Source of the DNA: Clostridia bacterium
GTDB taxonomy: Bacteria > Bacillota > Clostridia > Christensenellales > Borkfalkiaceae
Assembly: GCA_017465865.1 (NCBI GenBank)
Contig: JAFTVF010000006.1
Location: forward strand, 222,040 to 286,039
Direction of reading: 5' to 3'
Length of the DNA stretch: 64,000 bases
Each line of letters begins with the position of its first letter. Position 1 is the first letter of the stretch. The notes beneath the pieces are model-generated. The model ran no database searches. It was not told the DNA's origin and worked only from the letters and a program-made list of their open reading frames with translations. Position numbers and translations under genes: made by a program. Shown here piece after piece: positions 18,156 to 27,335 of this stretch.

Positions 18156-18419
18156 TTATTCGATAAAGCCGTTGTTCGTGAGGATCGCCGCGAATTTTTC
18201 AACGTCCGCAGCCGCCGTTTCTTTTTCCACTTCGTATTCGCCGCACAGCGCTTCTACGCCTTCTTCAATCGTATGATCCACCGTATAGAAACGCCACAGG
18301 AACGCGCCAGTTTCGTTGAGGTTGATCATGCCGTGAAAGGTTTTACTCAATTCGCCTACGGGCACGACGACCGTTTCGCCGCCAACTTCCCGAAGAACGA
18401 AGCCTTTTTTAATCTTCAT
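18156..18419 (-). CDS. PqqD-like (RiPP recognition element type) protein
   Basis: The protein has 87 residues. The start at 18419 (MKIKKGFVLREVGG) is chosen because the AGG of GGCAGG lies 8 nt upstream; two in-frame ATGs upstream have poor spacing. The fold signature of PqqD proteins is visible: an N-terminal beta-hairpin (FVLREVGGETVVVPVG), the motif LNETGAFLWRFY and three helices with a YEVEKETAAADVEKF segment. PqqD-type domains bind leader peptides of ribosomal natural products (established for the family). It overlaps the kinase-like gene by 11 nt, implying coupled translation. The peptide it binds is unknown; the two small lipoproteins upstream are the local candidates. Confidence 0.85.
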   Translation of the reverse strand: MKIKKGFVLREVGGETVVVPVGELSKTFHGMINLNETGAFLWRFYTVDHTIEEGVEALCGEYEVEKETAAADVEKFAAILTNNGFIE

Positions 18420-19152
18420 ATTCATTTCCTGCCTTTTTTGAATTTTCATATTCTCTTCCCGTCATTGCTTCAAAGGAAGTTTTCACCGCCGTTTCCGAAA
18501 TATCGCAGCAAAGCAAATACGCGGGCGTTTTCTTGATCAGGCTATCCGCCAGCTCTAAGGTTGCGACCACCGCGTTTTCTTCCTCGGGCAACAGGATCTG
18601 CACAAACAGCCGTTGCGTTACCTCCGCAGGCGTCAAACGGCGAATGGAATTTTCTTTCGCCTGTTCTAAAAAACAAAGTCCGCGCAAAGGGACTTGTCCT
18701 TTACAGCCCCAGCCCTCTTTGCCACGCCACGACGTACCGTAGGCGATAAACCCGTCTTTCGTATCTTCGAGAATGGGCTTGTCGCCGTTGACGACGCGCG
18801 TATTCGGTAAATGTGTAAGCCAAAGCCGCGTATGCGTGGATTTTCCCGTACCGCTCTTGCCCAAAAACGCATAGCCGTTGCCGTCGTATTCGAGTACGGA
18901 CGCGTGCAAAAGCATACGACCGCGCAGGGGCATCTGTTGACAAATGCTCCTGTACAGACATATGTTTTCGATGTATCCGCCGGAAAAGTTCGGGGAAAGC
19001 GACTTTTCCTCTGCAAACGCTTCGTCCGTAACCGAAGCGGTGATATCACAGGGCGAGGTCTGATCCTCCGAAAGATATTCCCGACAGAATTTCGTCGTAT
19101 ATTCGTGTTTATTTTCTATGCGGACGCGCAATCCCGCAATATCGTATACCAT
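18409..19152 (-). CDS. HPr-kinase-like P-loop protein of the peptide cassette
   Basis: This 247-residue protein resembles the HPr-kinase-related proteins that accompany PqqD genes. It has LLHASVLEYDGNGYAFLGKS leading into a Walker A motif GKSGTGKST (about 98-106), then VVNGDKPIL with the acidic catalytic residue and YGTSWRGKEGWG, the equivalent of the conserved G-T-P-W-x-G segment. True HPr kinase/phosphorylase is encoded separately at 36705-37628, so this is a paralogue with another substrate. In some lasso peptide clusters related kinases phosphorylate the C-terminal residue of the precursor (known for ThcoK/PadeK types). The small lipoproteins next door end in W(S/T)KNY, offering Ser/Thr/Tyr acceptors; that link is inference. 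Confidence 0.8.
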   Translation of the reverse strand: MVYDIAGLRVRIENKHEYTTKFCREYLSEDQTSPCDITASVTDEAFAEEKSLSPNFSGGYIENICLYRSICQQMPLRGRMLLHASVLEYDGNGYAFLGKSGTGKSTHTRLWLTHLPNTRVVNGDKPILEDTKDGFIAYGTSWRGKEGWGCKGQVPLRGLCFLEQAKENSIRRLTPAEVTQRLFVQILLPEEENAVVATLELADSLIKKTPAYLLCCDISETAVKTSFEAMTGREYENSKKAGNEYED

Positions 19153-19161
19153 ATTGCGTTA

Positions 19162-19437
19162 TCAATAATTCTTCGTCCATTTCTGAGGCGCAGGATTAGG
19201 ATTAGGGGTGGGATTTTCGTCTCCGCCGTCTTCTTCTCCACCATCTTCACCGCCGTCGTCCGCAGGCGTTTCATCCTCGGGCGTTTCGTCCGCGGGCGCG
19301 CTGCTGCTCGACGACGAGCTCTCGCTCGACGGGCTGTCAAAACCGCTCGCGGTATCCGAACCGCAAGCCGCAAACGCCATCGTCATAGCCAAGCACAAAG
19401 CCGCAATCATTGCTTTCCATACGTTCTTTTTCATCAT
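19162..19437 (-). CDS. Small lipoprotein with Ser/Asp/Glu-rich linker and C-terminal WTKNY
   Basis: The protein has 91 residues; the ATG at 19437 has GGAAGG 6 nt upstream. Residues 1-25 are a signal peptide with lipobox AFAACGS. The mature part is low complexity: GFD, a run of serines, then alternating acidic and proline segments (ADETPEDETPADDGG), then NPTPNPNPAPQKWTKNY. It ends 9 nt before the kinase-like gene. It shares three features with the next small protein upstream: lipobox, a short GFD block and the C-terminal W-(S/T)-K-N-Y. The function is unknown. The conserved tail on a variable spacer suggests the terminus is what the neighbouring enzymes recognise or modify. Confidence 0.8.
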   Translation of the reverse strand: MMKKNVWKAMIAALCLAMTMAFAACGSDTASGFDSPSSESSSSSSSAPADETPEDETPADDGGEDGGEEDGGDENPTPNPNPAPQKWTKNY

Positions 19438-19453
19438 TTCTATCCTTCCTTTT

Positions 19454-19630
19454 TTAATAATTTTTTGACCAACCTTCTTCGTCTTCCTTGCCGCTTTGTT
19501 GTTCTTTCTTCGACGAGCTTTTATTATCGTCAAACCCGTCTTTATTTCCGTCGCCGCAACCGACGAAGAAAGTTCCGAAAGCCAAACACAGCGCGCAGAT
19601 CAACGCGAGGATTTTTGATTTCTTTTTCAT
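19454..19630 (-). CDS. Small lipoprotein with C-terminal WSKNY
   Basis: This is a 58-residue frame from ATG 19630 to TAA 19454-19456, with an AAAGGGG ribosome site and a 21-nt gap from purB. The signal peptide (MKKKSKILALICALCLAF) ends in a lipobox-like VGCGD. The mature part has KDGFDDNKSSSKKEQQ, an acidic patch and the end GWSKNY. It is a sibling of the 91-residue lipoprotein 16 nt downstream, which ends KWTKNY. Length, ribosome site, operon position and the shared tail argue that it is a real gene. Confidence 0.75.
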   Translation of the reverse strand: MKKKSKILALICALCLAFGTFFVGCGDGNKDGFDDNKSSSKKEQQSGKEDEEGWSKNY

Positions 19631-19651
19631 CTTTGCCCCTTTACCGTTTTA

Positions 19652-21088
19652 TTAAACGCGAACGTCGCCCTGCTGTCCGAGCAGTTCCGCGTGTTTTTTC
19701 AAAATAGGATCGATCTCATTTTCGATAAATTCCACCGTCTGCGCGGGCGCTCTGCCGATAAACTTTTTCGCGTCGAGGATCTCGTCGAGCTCGTTCCATA
19801 CGGGCGCAAACATCTCGTCTTTTTTGATAAGCTCGATGAGGTTGTTTTCTCCACCCTCGACCTTGACGTTTTTCCCCGCTTCCATAGACAACACACGAAT
19901 TCTTTCATGCAGTTCCTGACGGTTACCTCCCGCTTTTACGCAAGCCATCATGATATTTTCCGTCGCCATAAACGGAAGCTCCGCGCGGATATGCTTGTCG
20001 ATCACTTTCTCGTATACCACGAGGTTTTCCGCGACGTTCATATAGATATTCAGGATCGCGTCCACCGTTAAAAACGCCTGTGCGTTGACGATACGGCGGT
20101 TTGCCGAGTCGTCGAGCGTTCTTTCAAACCACTGCGTAGAAGCCGTTATCGCGCTGTTCATCGGCAAAGACAGCACGTATCTTGCCAAGCCACCGATACG
20201 CTCGCTGCGCATGGGGTTGCGTTTGTACGCCATCGCCGACGAACCGATCTGGTTTTTGCCGAACGGTTCTTCGATTTCTTTCATGTTCTGCAAAATACGG
20301 ATATCGTTGGAGAACTTATACGCGCTCTGCGCGATCTGCGAAAGCACGCACAGAATATTATAGTCGAGTTTTCTAGGATAGGTCTGACCCGTAACCCCGT
20401 AAACGCGGTCGTAACCGAGCTTTTCCACGACTTTCTTTTCCAACTCTTTTACTTTCTCCTCGTCGCCCTCGAACAGCTCCATAAAGCTCGCCTGCGTGCC
20501 CGTCGTGCCTTTTACGCCGCGGAGCTTGATATGCGATTTCGCGTTGATGAGGTTTTCGTAGTCCATTTCCAAATCCTGCAACCAAAGCGTGGCGCGCTTG
20601 CCGACCGTCGTAAGCTGTGCGGGCTGTAAATGGGTAAAGCCGAGCGTGGGAACGTCTTTATATTGCAGCGCAAACTTTTTCAGTTTGTCAATCACGTTGA
20701 CGAGCTTTTTCAAGATAATATCCAGCGCCTCGTCGAGCATGATCGCTTCCGCGTTACAGTCCACGAAACAGCTCGTCGCGCCGAGGTGAATGATCGGCAT
20801 GGCTTTTTTCGCGTATGCGCCGTACGTTTTTACGTGCGCCATGACGTCGTGGCGCACTTCTTTTTCGAATTTCGCCGCAAGCTCGTAATCAATCGTTTCC
20901 GCGTATGCTTTCAGCTCGTCTACCTGTTCTTGCGTAACGTTAAGCCCAAGCTCCATTTCCGATTCCGCAAGCGCAACCCAGAGCTTTCTCCAAAGTTTGA
21001 ACCGTTTCTCGTCGGAAAACGCGTGCTGCATTTCCTTGCTTGCATAGCGCGTAGTCAAAGGGTTATGATAAATACTGTAATCCGTCAT
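19652..21088 (-). CDS. purB: Adenylosuccinate lyase
   Basis: This is 478 residues, full length for the family. It cleaves adenylosuccinate to AMP and fumarate and SAICAR to AICAR in purine synthesis; cytoplasmic homotetramer. The fumarase/aspartase signature is GSSAMAYKRNPMRSE. The substrate-binding motif GATSCFVDCN and the TTVGKR segment are also present. It starts 4 nt after the cyclophilin gene and is followed after 21 nt by the small lipoprotein genes. No terminator is visible in between, so this housekeeping gene is probably co-transcribed with the peptide cassette. Confidence 0.97.
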   Translation of the reverse strand: MTDYSIYHNPLTTRYASKEMQHAFSDEKRFKLWRKLWVALAESEMELGLNVTQEQVDELKAYAETIDYELAAKFEKEVRHDVMAHVKTYGAYAKKAMPIIHLGATSCFVDCNAEAIMLDEALDIILKKLVNVIDKLKKFALQYKDVPTLGFTHLQPAQLTTVGKRATLWLQDLEMDYENLINAKSHIKLRGVKGTTGTQASFMELFEGDEEKVKELEKKVVEKLGYDRVYGVTGQTYPRKLDYNILCVLSQIAQSAYKFSNDIRILQNMKEIEEPFGKNQIGSSAMAYKRNPMRSERIGGLARYVLSLPMNSAITASTQWFERTLDDSANRRIVNAQAFLTVDAILNIYMNVAENLVVYEKVIDKHIRAELPFMATENIMMACVKAGGNRQELHERIRVLSMEAGKNVKVEGGENNLIELIKKDEMFAPVWNELDEILDAKKFIGRAPAQTVEFIENEIDPILKKHAELLGQQGDVRV

Positions 21089-21092
21089 ACTA

Positions 21093-21614
21093 TTATGCCT
21101 TGATCGGCTGGGCGTATTCTACGCCGAACGTTTCCGCCGTAACCTTTTTCATTTTCTGCTGTTCGTAGGGACGGTCGCTCCAATCCGTTTTCGTGGTTGC
21201 AATCTCGTCCACCGTGTCCATACCCTCGATCACTTTCCCGAACGCCGCGTACTGACCGTCAAGATAGTCCGCGTCCTCGTGCATTACGAAAAACTGCGAG
21301 CCTGCGGAATCGGGGTGTTGCGCGCGCGCCATAGAGAGTACCCCGCGAACGTGCCCGATATCGTTTTTCTTGAAACCGTTCGACGAAAATTCGCCTTTGA
21401 TATGATAGCCCGGCCCGCCCGTACCTCTGCCGTCGGGGTCGCCGCCCTGGATCATAAAGCCTGCGATCACGCGGTGAAAAATGATACCGTCGTAATAGCC
21501 TTTATTGACGAGGGATAAGAAATTATTCACCGTGTTGGGCGCTTTGTCGGGATAAAGCTCCGCCTTAAAAGTTTTTCCGTTTTCCATCTCGAACGTAACG
21601 ATAGGATTGCTCAT
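21093..21614 (-). CDS. Peptidyl-prolyl cis-trans isomerase, cyclophilin type
   Basis: The 173-residue cytoplasmic cyclophilin has no signal peptide. The catalytic core is visible as FHRVIAGFMIQGGDPDGRGTG, followed by GVLSMARAQHPDSAGSQFFV, with the key Arg, Phe, Gln and His of the active site. It catalyses proline isomerisation during folding. It is placed between the ComEB-type deaminase and purB in one tight operon. Confidence 0.95.
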   Translation of the reverse strand: MSNPIVTFEMENGKTFKAELYPDKAPNTVNNFLSLVNKGYYDGIIFHRVIAGFMIQGGDPDGRGTGGPGYHIKGEFSSNGFKKNDIGHVRGVLSMARAQHPDSAGSQFFVMHEDADYLDGQYAAFGKVIEGMDTVDEIATTKTDWSDRPYEQQKMKKVTAETFGVEYAQPIKA

Positions 21615-21629
21615 AATTATACTTCCTTT

Positions 21630-22085
21630 TTATTCTTCGAATTTTTCGACTTTGACTTTCGCTTCGTTGAAAAGCTGTAAGGAGAATTCGTCGGGATAGC
21701 CGTTTTTATACACCACGCGGGAAATACCCGCATTGATGATGATCTTCGCGCATATTACGCAGGGCTGGTGCGTACAGTATAAGGTTGCGCCGTTGATATT
21801 GATACCGTAACGCGCCGCTTGGATAATGGCGTTTTGCTCCGCGTGTACGGCAAAGCACAGCTCGTGCTGCGTACCGCTGGGGATATTCAGCTTTCGGCGC
21901 AGACATTCCCCTTTTTCTTCGCAGCTTTTAATACCCGCGGGCGCGCCGTTATAGCCCGTCGTCATCACCCGTTTGTCTTTGACGATGACTGCGCCGACGT
22001 GGCGGTTTGCCTGATAACAGCTGGACCAGTTTGCGACCGTTTCGGTAAGCTCCATAAAACGCTTATCCCATTTATCCATCGACAT
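21630..22085 (-). CDS. comEB: Deoxycytidylate deaminase (ComEB family)
   Basis: This 151-residue zinc deaminase carries HAEQNAII (zinc His and catalytic Glu) and PCVICAKIIINAGI (two zinc cysteines). It converts dCMP to dUMP for thymidylate synthesis. The N-terminus WDKRFMELTETVANWSSC and the GTQHELCFAVHAEQ segment match bacterial dCMP deaminases. It is the first gene of the leftward operon, with its own promoter at 22125-22153 and a GGGAG ribosome site before the ATG at 22085. Confidence 0.95.
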   Translation of the reverse strand: MSMDKWDKRFMELTETVANWSSCYQANRHVGAVIVKDKRVMTTGYNGAPAGIKSCEEKGECLRRKLNIPSGTQHELCFAVHAEQNAIIQAARYGININGATLYCTHQPCVICAKIIINAGISRVVYKNGYPDEFSLQLFNEAKVKVEKFEE

Positions 22086-22124
22086 AGAAGAATTCTCCCT
22101 TTATATCATTGGTATATCGTATTT

Positions 22125-22153
22125 ATTATAGCATACTTTTTTTTGAAAATCAA
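22125..22153 (-). promoter_or_regulatory. Promoter of the comEB-ppi-purB-cassette operon
   Basis: On the leftward strand TTGATT (22148-22153), a 17-bp spacer and TGC-TATAAT (-10 at 22125-22130). It is a strong extended -10 promoter about 40 nt before comEB. Confidence 0.8.
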
Positions 22154-22247
22154 TACTTTGACGCATATTTTCTACGCCCGAAAAACATTTATCTGAACTT
22201 TTTCAAAAAATAATGCAAAAAATATCCTGAAATTTCCTTTTTTTTGT

Positions 22248-22275
22248 TTGACGGCGGGATTTTTCTGTTTATAAT
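22248..22275 (+). promoter_or_regulatory. Promoter of groES-groEL
   Basis: TTGACG (22248-22253), 16-bp spacer, TATAAT (22270-22275). The leader carries a small inverted repeat GCCTT-actac-AAGGC before the GGAGG site. No CIRCE element (TTAGCACTC-N9-GAGTGCTAA) and no CtsR box were seen. Confidence 0.8.
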
Positions 22276-22332
22276 ATATTCGTATAAAAAATTCGCCTTA
22301 CTACAAGGCAAACCATTTCGGAGGATTTATCT

Positions 22333-24281
<1,949 letters not shown>

Positions 24282-24300
24282 TTATTTTCAACCTCCTATA

Positions 24301-24339
24301 AAGGAAAAAGCGGTTGCGACATGCAACCGCTTTTTCCTT
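24301..24339. terminator. Bidirectional terminator between groEL and spo0A
   Basis: A perfect 17-bp stem (24301-24317 with 24323-24339) has a 5-nt loop, core GCGGTTGC / GCAACCGC, flanked by A- and T-runs. It serves both convergent genes. Confidence 0.9.
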
Positions 24340-24344
24340 GACCG

Positions 24345-25106
24345 TTACACCATATTTTCGAGAATGAGTTTATCTGCGACGAGCGCGATAAACTCGCTAT
24401 TCGTTGGTTTTTCCGAGCCAAGATAGATACGCGCACCGAAAATCGCGTTGATCGCGTCGATACGCCCTCTGTTCCATGCAACTTCTATCGCGTGGCGAAT
24501 TGCGCGCTCTACTTTGCTGGAAGTCGTGGAAAATTTACGGGCGATAGACGGATACAGCTCTTTGGTTACGCTGTTGATGACGTACGGCTTTTCGATCGTC
24601 ATACGAATCCCCTCGCGAAGATAGTTATAGCCCTTGATATGCGGGGGAATACCGATCGAAATAAAGATCTCGCTGATTTTCTCCTCCGTCGTTACGGGCT
24701 TGCGTTTGCTCACGCTTACCTCTTTTTCCGCTACGGGCTTGTCCTTCATCAGCTCTTTAATCCTTTCGAGCGCCGTAGCGATAGAGAACGGCTTAATCAG
24801 ATAATACGCCGCGCCCTCCGCCATCGCCTTTTCAATGAGCAAGTCGTTCGAAACGCCCGTCGCAATAATCTTCGCGTCTACCCACGTCTTTTTCACCGTG
24901 CGGATCACCCCGCAGCCGTCCGTGCCTTTCAAAAACATTCCCACGATGACAAGATCAGGCTTTAATCGCAAGATCTGCTTGATCCCCTCGTCCCCGTCGT
25001 CGCCTGCATACAGAATATTAAACTCTTTCCCGTCGGCAAACGCCTCTTTCAGTTGCGCCAGTACGGCGCTGTTCGATTCCAACAAAATGACAGAATTTCC
25101 TTTCAT
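24345..25106 (-). CDS. spo0A: Spo0A-type sporulation regulator with a degenerate receiver domain
   Basis: The 253-residue protein is collinear with Bacillus Spo0A. The C-terminal DNA-binding domain is well preserved (HIKGYNYLREGIRM, LYPSIARKFSTTSSKVERAI, RHAIEVAWNRGRID, KPTNSEFIALVADKL). The N-terminal receiver is not: the acidic pair D10-D11 is E10-S11 (VILLESNS), and the phosphoacceptor D56 is glycine (PDLVIVGMFLKGTDG). The conserved threonine (IIATG) and the lysine in YLIKPF remain. The protein should therefore bind Spo0A boxes but not accept phosphate at the usual place. It has its own promoter with a dyad over the predicted start of transcription. Confidence 0.9.
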   Translation of the reverse strand: MKGNSVILLESNSAVLAQLKEAFADGKEFNILYAGDDGDEGIKQILRLKPDLVIVGMFLKGTDGCGVIRTVKKTWVDAKIIATGVSNDLLIEKAMAEGAAYYLIKPFSIATALERIKELMKDKPVAEKEVSVSKRKPVTTEEKISEIFISIGIPPHIKGYNYLREGIRMTIEKPYVINSVTKELYPSIARKFSTTSSKVERAIRHAIEVAWNRGRIDAINAIFGARIYLGSEKPTNSEFIALVADKLILENMV

Positions 25107-25135
25107 ACTGTTCTCCTTATAGTATTGTTTTTTCC

Positions 25136-25187
25136 CTCAACTCAAGTTGAGTGATCTTATTATAATACATATTTTTCCATTTGTAAA
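25136..25187 (-). promoter_or_regulatory. spo0A promoter with downstream palindrome
   Basis: On the leftward strand: TTTACA (25182-25187), 17-bp spacer, TATAAT (25159-25164). Immediately downstream, at 25136-25151, is a dyad CTCAACT-CA-AGTTGAG positioned over about +1 to +20, typical of a repressor operator. No Spo0A box (TTTGTCRAA) was seen here. Confidence 0.7.
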
Positions 25188-25270
25188 GCATTATTTCTCA
25201 ATATTAAATATTATTTTTCAAAATACAGCAAATTATTTTGCAATATTCGTTGAATAATTGTCGAAAAAGG

Positions 25271-25308
25271 GAAAAAAGAAAAGCAACACCGTAGTTTTGG
25301 TGCTGCTT
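25271..25308 (-). terminator. Terminator of the ABC-F gene
   Basis: A 10-bp stem (25281-25290 with 25299-25308, one G-T pair) encloses an 8-nt loop. On the leftward strand it is followed by TTTTCTTTTTT. Confidence 0.8.
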
Positions 25309-25326
25309 TCGTCGTAATTTTGGAGA

Positions 25327-26904
25327 TTAAGCGTGGGTTTCGTCGATATATTCGTCGTAGGTAACCTGACGGTCGTAGGTTTTTTTATCGTTGATCTCTA
25401 TGATACGGTTTGCGACGGTATTCATAAGCTCTTGGTCGTGCGAGGTAAGGAGCATACAGCCGCGGTAATTGCTAAGACCGTTGTTCAAAGCGGTGATCGA
25501 TTCAAGGTCGAGGTGGTTGGTCGGCTCGTCGAAGATAAGGAAATTGCTCCCCTCTAACATCATTTTCGCGAGCATACAACGGACTTTTTCGCCGCCCGAC
25601 AGGACTTTGGCTTTTTTGAGTGCCTCTTCGCCCGAAAAGAGCATTCTGCCCAGCCAGCCGCGGAGATATTCCTCGTAATGGTCGCTGGAATACTGCGACA
25701 GCCATTCCACGAGGTTGAGATCGCAATTGAGGAAATACTCGTTGTTGTTCTGCGGGAAATAGGATACGGAGATGGTTTTTCCCCAACGGATCGTACCCGC
25801 GTCGGGCTGTTCTTTGCCCATTAAAATATCGTAAAGCATCGTGAGCGTGGTGCTCTTATCGGATACGATACCGATCTTTTCGCCGTGCTGGACGGTGAAA
25901 GACAGATCTTTGAAATATCCCTCTTTCGTCAGCCCCTCTACCATCAGAATATCGTTGCCGATGTCCTTTTCGAATTTGAAATCGATATACGGATATTTAC
26001 GGAGCGAGGGTTTGAAATCGTTGATCGTGAGCTTTTCAAGCTCTTTCTTTCTCGAAGTCGCCTGACGGGATTTGGAAGCGTTCGCCGCGAACCGAGCGAT
26101 AAATTCCTGTAACTCTTTCGCACGCTGTTCGGCTTTTTTATTCTGTTCTTTCTGTTGACGGGCGAGAAGCTGGCTCGTCTGATACCAGAAATCGTAGTTG
26201 CCGACGTACATATTGATCTTACCGAAATCGACGTCGCAGATATTCGTACAGACCTTATTGAGGAAATGTCGGTTGTGGGAAACGATGATAATGGTATTTT
26301 CAAAATCCATTAAATAGTTTTCAAGCCAGCGTACTGTTTTAATGTCAAGGTTGTTCGTAGGCTCGTCCAACAGCAATACGTCGGGATCGCCGAACAACGC
26401 CTGCGCGAGCAATACGCGGACTTTCTGTTTTGCGTCCAGATCGCTCATCAACGAATAATGCAGTTCCTCGTGGATATCGAGCGCGTTCAAAAGCTGCGCC
26501 GCTTGAAATTCCGCGTCGTAGCCGTTCATTTCCGCAAATTCGCTTTCCAGATCAGCGGCACGCACGCCGTCCTCTTCGGAGAAATCGGGTTTTGCGTACA
26601 ACGCGTCCTTTTCGTCCATGATCTCTACGAGCCGTTTATAGCCGAGCATGACCGTACGGATAACCGTTTCGTTATCGTACATATTCTGGTTCTGTTGTAA
26701 AACGGACATACGCTCGTTTTTGTCGAGGGAAACGAAGCCTTTTTGCGGCTCGATCTCGCCCGAAAGCACCTTCAAAAAGGTGGATTTACCCGCGCCGTTT
26801 GCGCCGATGATACCGTAGCAATTCCCTTTCGTGAATTTCAGATTGACGTCTTCGAACAGTTTTTTACTGCCGTATTGAAGGGAAACACCCGTAACCTGTA
26901 ACAT
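25327..26904 (-). CDS. ABC-F family ATPase
   Basis: The protein has 525 residues with two ATPase domains and no membrane segment. Domain 1 has Walker A GANGAGKST and Walker B VLLLDEPTNNLD; its signature is degenerate (LMSDLDAKQKVRV). Domain 2 has LSGGEKVRCMLAKMM and FLIFDEPTNHLDLES; its P-loop position reads GIVSDKSTT, not the canonical GxxGxGKST. The linker between domains (about 240-300) is charged and basic (RQQKEQNKKAEQRAKELQEF), the P-site tRNA interaction motif. ABC-F proteins act on ribosomes in translation or antibiotic protection; the sequence resembles the YbiT/YdiF housekeeping type more than a resistance determinant. It has its own promoter and terminator. Confidence 0.9.
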   Translation of the reverse strand: MLQVTGVSLQYGSKKLFEDVNLKFTKGNCYGIIGANGAGKSTFLKVLSGEIEPQKGFVSLDKNERMSVLQQNQNMYDNETVIRTVMLGYKRLVEIMDEKDALYAKPDFSEEDGVRAADLESEFAEMNGYDAEFQAAQLLNALDIHEELHYSLMSDLDAKQKVRVLLAQALFGDPDVLLLDEPTNNLDIKTVRWLENYLMDFENTIIIVSHNRHFLNKVCTNICDVDFGKINMYVGNYDFWYQTSQLLARQQKEQNKKAEQRAKELQEFIARFAANASKSRQATSRKKELEKLTINDFKPSLRKYPYIDFKFEKDIGNDILMVEGLTKEGYFKDLSFTVQHGEKIGIVSDKSTTLTMLYDILMGKEQPDAGTIRWGKTISVSYFPQNNNEYFLNCDLNLVEWLSQYSSDHYEEYLRGWLGRMLFSGEEALKKAKVLSGGEKVRCMLAKMMLEGSNFLIFDEPTNHLDLESITALNNGLSNYRGCMLLTSHDQELMNTVANRIIEINDKKTYDRQVTYDEYIDETHA

Positions 26905-26937
26905 GAAAACACCTCGATAAATTATTCTTACCTGAAA

Positions 26938-26966
26938 ATTATACCATATAAAAAGATTTCAGGCAA
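26938..26966 (-). promoter_or_regulatory. Promoter of the ABC-F gene
   Basis: Leftward TTGCCT (26961-26966), 17-bp spacer, TATAAT (26938-26943), with a GAGGTG ribosome site before the ATG at 26904. Confidence 0.75.
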
Positions 26967-27008
26967 TCGTTTTAACCCGAAATTCCTCCCGAATTTCCGT
27001 ATTTTCCT

Positions 27009-27045
27009 AAAAGAAAAAGCCGTCGAGGTCGTTCCCCGAGGGCTT
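27009..27045 (-). terminator. Probable terminator after acpP
   Basis: AAGCC/GGCTT, TCG/CGA and GG/CC pairs (27017-27045), separated by two single mismatches, are followed leftward by TTTTTCTTTT. The stem is imperfect. Confidence 0.6.
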
Positions 27046-27061
27046 ATCTTCGCGTGATTGC

Positions 27062-27289
27062 TTATTTCGTCAGTTTTTCGAGCTGCGCCGCAACGTCCGC
27101 AACGGTAACGAGGTTTTCTACTTCCTCGTCGGGAATGATGATCCCGTATTCGTCTTCGAGCTGGCTTAAAAGCTCGACAACGTCCAACGAATCCGCGCCG
27201 AGATCGTCTACGATCTTCGCGTCCGCCGTTACTTTTTCCAAAGGAAGATTGAGCGCTTCCGCAAGCATTGTCTGAATTTTTTCCAACAT
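27062..27289 (-). CDS. acpP: Acyl carrier protein
   Basis: The 75-residue acidic protein has the phosphopantetheine attachment motif DLGADSLDVVELL (Ser34). It carries acyl chains in fatty acid synthesis. GGAGGG precedes the ATG. It has its own promoter in the gap after tex, so it can be expressed independently of the long uvrC-tex gene run. No fatty acid synthesis genes are adjacent. Confidence 0.97.
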   Translation of the reverse strand: MLEKIQTMLAEALNLPLEKVTADAKIVDDLGADSLDVVELLSQLEDEYGIIIPDEEVENLVTVADVAAQLEKLTK

Positions 27290-27335
27290 AATTTTACCCT
27301 CCGTAAAATGTAAATTATTTTTTATTTACCATATT

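Noticed and set aside
16003-19152. Lasso peptide gene cluster
   Set aside because: The kinase-like and PqqD-like genes fit, but no asparagine-synthetase-like cyclase or transglutaminase-like protease is present, and the small proteins have Sec/lipobox signals.
18409-19152. True HPr kinase/phosphorylase
   Set aside because: The genuine hprK, with the full signature, is at 36705-37628; this protein is a shorter relative with a different conserved segment set.
22276-22332. CIRCE element in the groES leader
   Set aside because: The only dyad is GCCTT/AAGGC with a 5-nt loop, not the conserved 9-N9-9 structure.
25327-26904. Antibiotic-resistance ABC-F determinant
   Set aside because: The linker is of the housekeeping type, the gene is in a conserved chromosomal setting with a constitutive-looking promoter and no attenuator leader.
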